A stretch of 64,000 nucleotides of DNA from Streptomyces halobius (lineage in GTDB: Bacteria > Actinomycetota > Actinomycetes > Streptomycetales > Streptomycetaceae), in contig NZ_CP086322.1 of the NCBI RefSeq assembly GCF_023277745.1, positions 1-64,000 of the forward strand, read 5' to 3'. Below the pieces are notes generated by a model, which did not search any database, was not told the origin of the DNA, and saw only the letters and a list, made by a program, of their open reading frames with translations. Of this stretch, positions 17,440 through 25,154 are shown piece after piece. The position numbers and the translations under genes were made by a program. The stretch's first letter is position 1, and every line of letters starts with the position of its first letter.

Positions 17440-19031
17440 TACTCCTGCTCTTCCCCCACGGCAACGTCGGTGTCGGTGTCGGATGTGGCGGTGTACACGT
17501 CCTTGACCTTGACCTCGGTAACACCGCGTCCTTCGGGAAAGACACGGTGCCAGTCACCGATGACGTGGAGTTCATCCGTACCCATGACACGTACGACGGC
17601 CAGACCCTCATCGTGGGCTTTGAAGGCCTTCAGCCAGAGGTTGGCGAATGCTTGGGAGCGGATGATGTGCATCCAGTCCGGACGGTAAAGCTCCCGGTTG
17701 TAGTTCGACTCCCCCATCGTGGACACGAATTTGGAGTACATCGCCTTCACGTACTCCAGCGTCACCGTGTCGCCGGCGGCGATCGCGGTGTCGCGGGCGT
17801 CCTTCAGGGCGATGCGGAACTTCTCCAGGAGGTTCTCGGTGGCGCCGGAGGTGTAGGACTCGTGGATCTCCGGCGGCGTACACAGCCCGTACTTGGGGCC
17901 GGACAGCCGCAGCAGGAGGCGGAGGGTCGGTTCGGTGACCCACAGCGGGCCGGGCTCGTCCCGCTGGCCGATCGGGTTCGGCAGCACGTCCTCGTGCTCC
18001 CAGGCGGGCGGGGTGATCAGGTGGACTCCGGCGCGGCGGCGGTCGTGCGGGAGGCCGGTGGAGTGCTCGAGCTGTCCGAGCGGGAGGTGGGTTTTGAGGG
18101 CGCTCAGGTAGGCGCCGTTGATGTCGAGCGCCGTCACCTCATGCTGACCGGGCGGCAGATCAGGGCGGGACCACTTGGGACGGGCCTCCCAGATCTGGTC
18201 GGCGCCGCGGGAGGTCTGCTTCTTGAGGATGTCGGGAATCCAGGGGTGAGCGATCACGTCGTATCGCGCCCCCTTGCGGGTCTCGTCCAGCAGCCGCATC
18301 GCGTCACCGATCGCGCGCTTCCGCAGCGCTGCGGTGGCTGCTTCGACGTCGCCTTGGTGCTCAGCGAGCGCGCCCTGAACAGCGCTGTGGACCAAGTCGA
18401 CCGGACTGGGCGGCTCCTTAAAGGCCCGCCGGGCCGGCCCCTTGGACCGCTCAGCGCCACCACCCACTGGACGTGCCGAGCGTGCGGGACGCGGCGGCGA
18501 CTTTGCCGTTGGCGTACCTGGTACGGCGGTGGACGTGGATGCCGGGGTTTCGTCGGCGGTAGCGGGCTGGCAGTCGGCCGCGTTCAGGTGCTGTGCGAAC
18601 CCTGCCACCCGCTGCTTGGCCGGGCGGCCGCACAGCACACACGGCTCCGGTGCGGCGAGCATCTCCACCTCATCCCCGTCCTGTTGGCCAGGCTCCGGCA
18701 CAGGCCGGCAGGCGTCGGCTGCCGCCGTGCGCTGCGGCACCGCGGGCTGCTCAGCAGATGGCACCTTCCCGGCCCCGGTCCCAGTCCCGGTGGTGAGCTT
18801 GGCGCCCAAGCCGTCCAACAGGTAGGCGTACTTGGTGCGGACCTCGCCAACCGGTTCCCGGCCATCCTCCCAACCGGTGACCGTGGACGGGCTTACCCCC
18901 AGCGTGCGGGCAACCTGCGCTTTGGAGAGCCGGGCCTGCTCCCGCAGATCGCGGCGCACCTCGGCAGCAGGGAGCTCGGCCTGCGGACCGACCGAGGCGA
19001 GCAGCGAGTCGATCGCGTCGAAGTCACTCAC
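17439..19031 (-). CDS. tap: Telomere-associated protein Tap
   Basis: 530 residues from GTG 19031, chosen because GAAAGGGGG precedes it and the HTH begins soon after. Near residues 20-60 is an XRE-type HTH (LREQARLSKAQVARTLGVSP, then TVTGWEDGREP). A Cys/His cluster follows (PCVLCGRPAKQRVAGFAQHL), then a long C-terminal domain (EVTALDINGAYLSALKTHLP, YVKAMYSKFVSTMGESNYNR). Tap binds the telomere 3' overhang and recruits Tpg for end replication. It is shorter than the roughly 740-residue chromosomal Tap I recall. It forms an operon with the upstream small gene and with tpg. Confidence 0.85.
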   Translation of the reverse strand: MSDFDAIDSLLASVGPQAELPAAEVRRDLREQARLSKAQVARTLGVSPSTVTGWEDGREPVGEVRTKYAYLLDGLGAKLTTGTGTGAGKVPSAEQPAVPQRTAAADACRPVPEPGQQDGDEVEMLAAPEPCVLCGRPAKQRVAGFAQHLNAADCQPATADETPASTSTAVPGTPTAKSPPRPARSARPVGGGAERSKGPARRAFKEPPSPVDLVHSAVQGALAEHQGDVEAATAALRKRAIGDAMRLLDETRKGARYDVIAHPWIPDILKKQTSRGADQIWEARPKWSRPDLPPGQHEVTALDINGAYLSALKTHLPLGQLEHSTGLPHDRRRAGVHLITPPAWEHEDVLPNPIGQRDEPGPLWVTEPTLRLLLRLSGPKYGLCTPPEIHESYTSGATENLLEKFRIALKDARDTAIAAGDTVTLEYVKAMYSKFVSTMGESNYNRELYRPDWMHIIRSQAFANLWLKAFKAHDEGLAVVRVMGTDELHVIGDWHRVFPEGRGVTEVKVKDVYTATSDTDTDVAVGEEQE

Positions 19032-19045
19032 CAGGCCGCCCCCTT

Positions 19046-19378
19046 TCAGATGTAGGTGACAGGGTTGCGGGACAGATGCGGGCTGGGAGTGGACCGGCCG
19101 ACGCGCGGATCGCCGCGCAGGAGGTCGCCTTCGAGGGCGTAGCGGTCTCCGCACTTGGAGATCCCAGTGATCTTCGCGACCGCGAGAACCATGCCCTCAG
19201 TGTTGATGATCTGCACTTCCCCTTGGGACAAGGCCCGGTCAGCGTTGAACTTCCACACGCCCCGGCCGGCCTCCCATGCCTCGTCCTCACTCATACCCGG
19301 ACGCCACCCCAGAGTGGACCGCTCCAGCCAGTCATCCGCATCCGCGGCTCGCTCAGCACCGATCTGAATCTGCAGCAC
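19046..19378 (-). CDS. Small protein at the head of the tap-tpg operon
   Basis: 110 residues from GTG 19378, preceded by GGAGGG with 7-base spacing. It begins MLQIQIGAERAADADDWLER and contains SQGEVQIINTEGMVLAVAKI and KCGDRYALEGDLLRGDPRVG. It has a mostly beta character and no membrane segment. The stop lies 14 bases before the tap start, so the three genes are one operon. No family recognised; a role with Tap/Tpg is inferred from position only. Confidence 0.65.
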   Translation of the reverse strand: MLQIQIGAERAADADDWLERSTLGWRPGMSEDEAWEAGRGVWKFNADRALSQGEVQIINTEGMVLAVAKITGISKCGDRYALEGDLLRGDPRVGRSTPSPHLSRNPVTYI

Positions 19379-19404
19379 CCGCCCACCCTCCAGAAATACT
19401 CTTC

Positions 19405-19451
19405 AACTTGTTGTGAAGTTACCACTCGGCCGACTAACTTCGCAACAAGTT
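19405..19451 (-). promoter_or_regulatory. Two inverted 16-bp operator-like palindromes upstream of the tap operon
   Basis: AACTTGTTGTGAAGTT (19405-19420) and AACTTCGCAACAAGTT (19436-19451) are near-exact reverse complements (one mismatch) and each is itself palindromic at its ends (AACTT/AAGTT). They lie 27-73 bases upstream of the first gene of the tap operon, where the promoter should be. Tap carries an XRE HTH, so autoregulation is possible. Confidence 0.55.
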
Positions 19452-19747
19452 AGACAGTATTCAACTCGCCTGACACCAGGCCGACTTCCCCCCGGACCAC
19501 CCGACGCGACGGACAACTTCCCACAGCCAAGACACATGGTAGGAAGCCCCGCGCAGCACCCGGCCCGCACACACCACAACCGATGCGCACACGCGATTCA
19601 CACACGTCAACGAAGCCGACATCTACCGCCGCACCAAGGCAGCCACAGACAGCCCGGCACACATGTCAGCGGGCGAAGACACACCACGGCGCAAAACGAC
19701 CGAGCAGCACGGCAGACCACGCCCCGTCCCGCCGCTGACCTGGGGGT

Positions 19748-20017
19748 TCACAGAACTGCGGCCAGAGCCCCTCCCACTCGCAGGACTTGCTCTCGGGGAT
19801 GCGGCACGCCGCACCGGCCGCAGACGTACGCGCCGACGCCGAGACCGAGGACCATCGCGGCCCACTGCGGCCTGGCCGAGCAGGCCGAGGCAGCCTTTGC
19901 CTTGATATCCGTTTCCGCCCGGGGCACGCGCGCGAGGTACTGCTGCGGTTTGTCGTTCCCGGTGAGGCGGCCGACGGCGCGCGGGCAGCAGACGAGGAGT
20001 TCACCGCCGACCGTCAA
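19748..20017 (-). CDS. Small hypothetical protein with a CxxC pair
   Basis: An open frame of about 89 residues with strong third-position G/C bias, starting at TTG 20017: LTVGGELLVCCPRAVGRLTG, ending near YVCGRCGVPHPREQVLR. The TTG overlaps the stop of the truncated upstream frame (TTGA), suggesting translational coupling. The cysteines (CC, CGRC) may bind metal. No family recognised, and no clear ribosome-binding site. Confidence 0.4.
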   Translation of the reverse strand: MTVGGELLVCCPRAVGRLTGNDKPQQYLARVPRAETDIKAKAASACSARPQWAAMVLGLGVGAYVCGRCGVPHPREQVLRVGGALAAVL

Positions 20018-20132
20018 TGAACGGGAAGTAGATGGCCGCGCAGAGGCATGGTCAGGCAGCCGTGCAGGCGTTTGGTCGCCTCATGGCCCACGCCGTAATC
20101 GATCCGGTCGACCTCCCGTGCGGTGGTGTACA
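20014..20132 (-). pseudogene. 3' end of an unknown gene cut off by the IS3-family element
   Basis: Minus-strand frame ending at 20014 reads MYTTAREVDRIDYGVGHEAT then KRLHGCLTMPLRGHLLPVH. The codon use is typical of real genes here. Its upstream part is replaced by the left end of the insertion sequence at 20133. The function is unknown. Its missing 5' part is not found on the other side of the element, which instead holds a plus-strand gene. Confidence 0.45.
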
Positions 20133-20159
20133 TGAACCGCCCCGGGTTCGGTAGAGAGC

Positions 20160-21263
20160 TCAGATGGTGGTTGTGACCTGGGGTTTCGTGGTTGCTTGGT
20201 AGTGGCTGGCTTCGTATTCGGCGGGCGGGATGTGGCCGAGCTCACCGTGGAGGCGGCTGTGGTTGTACCAGTCGACCCACTCGGCGGTGGCCAGCTCGAC
20301 CTGCGACAGCGTCTTCCACGGCCGCCGGGGCTTGATCACCTCGGTCTTGAACAGGCCGATCGTGGACTCCATGAGCGCGTTGTCATACGCGTCCCCGACT
20401 GAGCCGATCGAGGCTGCGATGCCGGCCGCGTCCAGGTGCTCGGCGAGCGTGAACGATGTGTACTGCGAGCCCGCGTCGGAGTGGTGTATCAGCTCTCCTG
20501 CGCCGGGTCGGTGGCCGTCGCGGTCGCGCTGCCACAGTGCCATCTCCAGTGCGTCCAGGACGAGTTGGGTGTGTTTGGTGGTGGCTGCGGCCCAGCCGAC
20601 GATGCGGCGGGAGAAGGTGTCCACGACGAAGGCGACGTAGACGGTGCCACTCCAGGCGGCCACGTGGGTGAAGTCCGCGACCCAGGTGCGGTTCGGGGCC
20701 TTCGCGACGAAGTCGCGGTCGAGCAGGTCCGGCGCCCGCGCGGCCGTCGGCTCCGGGATGGTGGTGATGACCTTCTTGCCGCGGACGGCGCCGGCGATGC
20801 CCAGCTCGCGCATCAGCCGCTCGACGGTGCAGCGGGCCACCGCGTGGCCCTGGCGGTGCAGTTGCCGCCAGACCTTCCGGGCACCATAGACACGGTAGTT
20901 GGCCTCGTAGGCCTCGGTGATCAGCTCCTTTGTCACCTCGTCGCGCACCGCGCGGGCGGAGGGCTTCTCCTGACGCTTCTTCGCCGCGTAGTAGGTGGAG
21001 GGGGCGATGCTGACACCGTGCGCGGACAGCACGGTGCAGATCGGCTCGACGCCGCCGAAGCGGTCCCGGTGCTCGTCGACGAACGCTACGAGCGTGTGTG
21101 TGGCCGGTCGAGCTCGGCCGCGAAGAAAGTCGACGCGGCCTTGAGGATCTCGTTCGCCCGCTTCAGCTCGGCGATCTCCTTCTTCAGGGCCTTGATCTGT
21201 GCGGCCTCCTCGGTGGTCGTCCCTGGCTGCCTGCCCGAGTCGATCTCGTCCTGCTTGACCCAT
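20160..21263 (-). CDS. IS3-family transposase OrfB (DDE integrase)
   Basis: The frame is open from 21263; the functional OrfB part begins inside the OrfA overlap. It has the IS3 integrase core: WVADFTHVAAWSG (first Asp), ELIHHSDAGSQYTSF (second Asp), and GDAYDNALMESTIGLFKTEV (Glu), followed by WVDWYNHSRLHGELG. The upstream helper region VDEHRDRFGGVEPICTVL is typical. All three catalytic acidic residues are present, so the element is probably competent. Confidence 0.88.
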   Translation of the reverse strand: MGQAGRDRLGQAARDDHRGGRTDQGPEEGDRRAEAGERDPQGRVDFLRGRARPATHTLVAFVDEHRDRFGGVEPICTVLSAHGVSIAPSTYYAAKKRQEKPSARAVRDEVTKELITEAYEANYRVYGARKVWRQLHRQGHAVARCTVERLMRELGIAGAVRGKKVITTIPEPTAARAPDLLDRDFVAKAPNRTWVADFTHVAAWSGTVYVAFVVDTFSRRIVGWAAATTKHTQLVLDALEMALWQRDRDGHRPGAGELIHHSDAGSQYTSFTLAEHLDAAGIAASIGSVGDAYDNALMESTIGLFKTEVIKPRRPWKTLSQVELATAEWVDWYNHSRLHGELGHIPPAEYEASHYQATTKPQVTTTI

Positions 21264-21412
21264 TTGCGCAGCGTCTCGCGTGAGCCGATGCCCAGCTTCT
21301 GCATCACCGCGTTCATCGCGGCGGTCTCGGTCGGGTAGTCACCGCGGATCTCCGCGACCATGCGCACCGCACGCTTGCGGAGCTCGGGCGGGTAGGAGGA
21401 GGGACGTGCCAT
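21086..21412 (-). CDS. IS3-family transposase OrfA
   Basis: 108 residues starting MARPSSYPPELRKRAVRMVA. It has the helix-turn-helix of IS3 OrfA (MQKLGIGSRETLRKWVKQDE) and a leucine-zipper-like helix (IKALKKEIAELKRANEILKA) followed by STFFAAELDRP. It binds the terminal repeats and fuses to OrfB through a -1 frameshift in the overlap. Intact. Confidence 0.88.
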   Translation of the reverse strand: MARPSSYPPELRKRAVRMVAEIRGDYPTETAAMNAVMQKLGIGSRETLRKWVKQDEIDSGRQPGTTTEEAAQIKALKKEIAELKRANEILKAASTFFAAELDRPHTRS

Positions 21413-21463
21413 GACTCTGATCCTTACATGGAATCGAGCCTCCACATCACCCGGGGCGGTTCA

Positions 21464-21934
21464 CTGACCGCCCGGCCGCTGGAACTGCGGTGGTATGCGC
21501 CGAGCGGGGTGCGGGCGCATGCTCCTCAGCTGATGCTCCGGCTGGCCGATGGCCAGGGGATGCTCGCCGACTGCACAGGGAGGGGAGAGCTGTCTCGGCG
21601 TCAGCGGTCTCTTGCTGCAGCGGTTGGAGAGATCTGTAGGGCGGTGGGCTGGCGGTACTGGGTGCTCGGGCCTGTCGATCCGGTCTACCGGCGCAATGTG
21701 TCCTGGCTGGCTGGATACCGGCATCCGCGGTACCACGGTGGTCAGTTGCTGGCTGCCGCGCTGCAGGAGGCGTTCGCCGAGCCCGCGCCGCTGTGGGAGG
21801 GCGTACGCAGGATCGGGGATCCGCTGGTGGTGCTTCCCGCGCTGTTCCATGCCCTGTGGGCGAGACGGCTGGCGGCGGACCTGGGGGCGGCGATGCATGA
21901 GCGGATGCCGGTGTGGGCGCAGGCGGCAGAGTGA
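21464..21934 (+). pseudogene. TnsA-like transposase endonuclease subunit, 5'-truncated by IS3
   Basis: From the right end of the insertion sequence a plus-strand frame runs to 21934. It reads LELRWYAPSGVRAHAPQLML, GEICRAVGWRYWVLGPVDPV, then VSWLAGYRHPRYHGG. The GWRYWVLGPVDPVYRRNVSWLAGYR-type tail matches C-terminal parts of actinobacterial TnsA-like proteins, which cut the 5' strands at transposon ends. The N-terminal catalytic part is missing, removed at the IS boundary. The stop overlaps the next start (GTGA). Module order tnsA-tniA-tniB-tniQ supports the assignment. Confidence 0.6.
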
Positions 21935-24130
21935 AGGCGGGCAGCGGGATGCCGGGCAGGCCGGTGGTGGGGCTGGGGTGCCAGGTGCGGTTCGGGGGGC
22001 GTACCTGGACGGTGGCGGCCCTTACTGACGGTCAGGTGCGGCTGGTCGCCGAGGACGGTGAGGTAGCGGCGCTGCTGCTGTCGCTGCTGTTCGCCGATGC
22101 GGGGTTCGAAGTCCTGGATGCGCCGGGGGTGCCCAGGGTGCCGCCGCTGGGCTTGCTGGAGTCGTTGCCCGAGGCGGTGCGGGAGCGGGCGCTTGTCTGG
22201 GAGCGGCATGTGCGGGAGGTGGAGACGGGGCGGCCGGGCGGGTCCGGTGCGGCGGGTCCGCCGCGGGCGGAGTACGACCCGGATGCTCGGACGCTGGCGC
22301 AGCGGGAGGAGGCGAAGGCGGCGGAGCTGTCGGCGGCCGGCATGCCGACCAGCGTGGTGACGGTGCGGCGGATGCGGGCCCGCTACCGCCGGGACGGGGT
22401 GTGGGGGCTGGTGGACCACCGGGCCACCCGGCCGCGGTCCGTTCTGGGGCGTGCGGACGAGCGGGTGGTGGCCGCCCTGCGGGGAGGTGCTGGAGGCTGG
22501 GCGGGGGCGCTCCAGCGGGACGCTGGGACGGCTTCGGGTCTACACCGAGCGGCTGCTGGCCGAGCGGCACGGCGTGGGGGTGGTATCGCTGCCGTCGGCC
22601 TCGACGTTCAACCGGCTCGTGCACGCCCTCGCCGATGGGCACGGGCTGCTGGGCAGTGCGCGGCAACGCCGCTGGCGCTCGGCGCGGCCGGCTCCGCCGT
22701 TCGTGCCGACGACGGTGATGAGGCCCGGGGAGCTGGTGATGATGGACAGCACCGTGCTGGATGCCTTCGTGGTGCTCGATGACGGGGTGGTGGAGCGTCC
22801 GGAGCTCACTATCGCGCTGGATGTGGCGACCCGCAGTATCTGTGCGGCGGTGCTGCGTGCGAAGGGGACCCGCAGTGTGGACGCGGCGGAGCTGTTGGCG
22901 CAGATGATGGTCCCGGCGCCGATGCGGCCCACCTGGCCCGAGGCGCTGGCGATGGAACGCTCGGTGGTCCCATACGAGCGGCTGCTGAGTATGGATGCCC
23001 GGCTGGAGGGTGCTGCGGCGCGGCCGGTGATCATCCCGCAGACCATCGTGGTCGACCAAGGCAATGTGTTCGTCTCGTCCTCGTTCATCGCCGCCTGCGA
23101 GTCGCTGGGCATCTCTGTGCAGCCGACACCGCCGGGAAACGGTCCGGCCAAGGGGCACGTGGAGCGCACCTTCTCCTCGATCAACACGCTGTTCGCGCAG
23201 CATGTAGCCGCCTATACGGGCTCGCACACCGGCGAGCGCGGGAAGGATGCCGAGGGCGAGACGGTGTGGACGCTGGCCCAGCTGGCCGAGATGTTCCAGG
23301 AGTGGATCATCTGCGGGTGGCAGGAGCGCGAGCACGACGGGCTGCGGCACCCGCTGATGCCCCGCTGTGCGCTGTCGCCGAATGAGATGTGGGCGGCACT
23401 GGTCGCCGTGTGCGGGTACGTCCCGGTGCCGCTGGGGCACCAGGACTACATCGAGCTGATGCCCCTGAAGCGGCAGAAGATCAATGACTACGGCATCCGC
23501 ATCGACTACCGCACCTACGACCACAAGGTCCTCAATCCCTATCGCGGTGAACGCTCTCCGGCGGCGGACGGCCTGTGGGAGATCCACTACAACCCGCACG
23601 CTCCCGGCCAGGTCTGGGTGCGTCTGCCGAAGCCTGACCAGCCGCGCGGGTATGGGTGGGAGGCGGTGCCGTGGATCCACCACACTCTGGTCAACGCCCC
23701 GTTCACCGACTTCACCTGGCAGCACCTTAGGCGCACCGTCGCCCGCCGCGCAGACCGCGCCCAGCACGAACACGACCTGGCGCTGGCCCTGCGGGAGTTG
23801 CTGGAACGCGCCGCCGCCGGACATGGCACCCGCCGGGAGAAGGTCGTCGCCGCCCGCGCCCGTGCTGCCGGCACCGATGGTGCGGTGTGGGGGATCTTGT
23901 ACGGCCAGCAGTCGCAGGCGGAAGCCGATGAACCCGGGGAGGACGTCTTCGACGACAGCGAGGACGACGAGGAGCCTCTGACCAACGACGGTGCTCTGAG
24001 TATCTGGCCGACTGAACACACACCACTGAGCGACTCCCCAACCGGCGCGGCGCAGGAAGCCGACGTGCCTGCACCGAGGCGTCCCCAGGTCACGGTCTAC
24101 GACCCCTTCGAGGAATCCCTGCGATGGTGA
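21931..24130 (+). pseudogene. tniA: TniA/TnsB-like DDE transposase with a one-base frameshift
   Basis: Starts GTG 21931. The N-terminal frame carries DNA-binding helices (MPTSVVTVRRMRARYRRDGV, WGLVDHRATRP). Near 22485, in the run ctgcggggagg, one extra G shifts the frame. The rest then continues as EVLEAGRGRSSGTLGRL through the catalytic core. Core motifs are intact: MMDSTVLDAFVV (Asp), IVVDQGNVFVSSSF (Asp), NGPAKGHVERTFSSI (Glu). The C-terminus is acidic, ending YDPFEESLRW. TniA/TnsB catalyses strand transfer. Without the extra base the protein would be about 730 residues. The indel is in a homopolymer, so a base-call error is a real alternative to inactivation. Confidence 0.78.
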
Positions 24131-25143
24131 GCCCGCTCTCCAATGATGCCGTCGGGTTCGCCCCGCTGGCCCCTCCGACCGTATGGCAGGGATGGGAGAC
24201 CTTCGTCCACCGAGCCCCGGCGTCCGCGCGCGACGCCGACGACCCCGCCTGGTCCCAGGCGGAGCGCGAGGACTATCACTCCGAACTCGCTGTCATGCGC
24301 ACCCCGGCCATGGACAGCGTGTTCACCGCCGTACGCCGGCTGCTGCTAGTCAACCGCCGCCAGCAGGCCGGCGCCCGGCGCGGTTTGATCATCTCCGGTC
24401 CGGCCACGACCGGGAAGACCACCACGATGATGGCGCTCGGGCGTTCCTTCCAGCTGGCCGACGCCCGCCAGCACCCCGGCCAGGACGGCAGAAGACCGGT
24501 GCTGTTCATCAGGGTTCCGCCGGCCGCCACCCCGAAGATGCTCGTCAGCGAGTTCGCCCGGTTCCTCGGCATGCCCATCACCGACCGCCTCAACCAGACC
24601 CAGATCACCAGCGCCGTGTGCGATCTGCTGTGCGAACTGGGCACCCAGCTGGTCCTCATCGACGACGTCCACCTCCTGGACACCCAGCGGCGCGCCAGTG
24701 CGGAAACCTCCGACCAGCTCAAGTACCTCGGCGAACGCATCCCGGCCACCTTCGTGTACTCCGCGATCGACGTCGAGACCTCCTCACTGCTCAGCGGGGT
24801 GCGCGGGGCGCAGATCGCCGGCCGTTTCAAGATCTTCCGCCACCGACCGCTGGCGTATGCCACCGAGCAGGACCGGGCGGTCTGGGACGACCTCGTGCGG
24901 GCCATGGAGGACCTGCTGAGGCTGCGTGCACACCGCCCAGGAACCCTGGTCAAGCACGCCGCCTACCTCCACGCCCGCACCGCAGGGCGGATCGGCAGCC
25001 TCTCCCACCTCATCCGCGAAGCCGCCCTGGTCGCCGTCACCGAAGGCGCCGAGCGGATCACCAAACAGTTGCTGAGCGAGGTGGAGCTCGACGCGGCAGC
25101 CGAAACCCAGGCCCGGCCGACCCGGCCCGCACGGCGGAAGTAG
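24124..25143 (+). CDS. tniB: TniB/TnsC-like AAA+ ATPase
   Basis: 339 residues. The start overlaps the tniA stop (ATGGTGA). Walker A IISGPATTGKTTTMM is at about residues 88-102 and Walker B QLVLIDDVHLLD at about 175. RALGMP-type sensor regions and a C-terminal helical domain (GRIGSLSHLIREAALVAV) follow. In Tn7/Tn5053-like transposons this ATPase links the target-selector TniQ to the transposase and marks the insertion site. Intact, with no odd features. Confidence 0.85.
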   Translation: MVSPLSNDAVGFAPLAPPTVWQGWETFVHRAPASARDADDPAWSQAEREDYHSELAVMRTPAMDSVFTAVRRLLLVNRRQQAGARRGLIISGPATTGKTTTMMALGRSFQLADARQHPGQDGRRPVLFIRVPPAATPKMLVSEFARFLGMPITDRLNQTQITSAVCDLLCELGTQLVLIDDVHLLDTQRRASAETSDQLKYLGERIPATFVYSAIDVETSSLLSGVRGAQIAGRFKIFRHRPLAYATEQDRAVWDDLVRAMEDLLRLRAHRPGTLVKHAAYLHARTAGRIGSLSHLIREAALVAVTEGAERITKQLLSEVELDAAAETQARPTRPARRK

Positions 25144-25154
25144 GGGCATCCGGC

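Larger units (their letters stand above)
20133..21463 (-). mobile_element. IS3-family insertion sequence, complete
   Basis: 1331 bp bounded by perfect 15-bp terminal inverted repeats: TGAACCGCCCCGGGT at 20133-20147 and its reverse complement at 21449-21463. It carries two overlapping minus-strand frames in the -1 relation expected for IS3-family programmed frameshifting. The bases flanking the two ends (aca left, ctg right) do not match, so no target duplication is seen. It truncates an unknown gene on the left and tnsA on the right. Confidence 0.9.

Noticed and set aside
24183..25154. An open frame continuous with the TniQ-HA protein extends far upstream across tniB.
   Set aside because: It is out of frame with tniB, Arg/Pro/His-rich and lacks family sequence; the TniQ-like region begins after GTG 25155.
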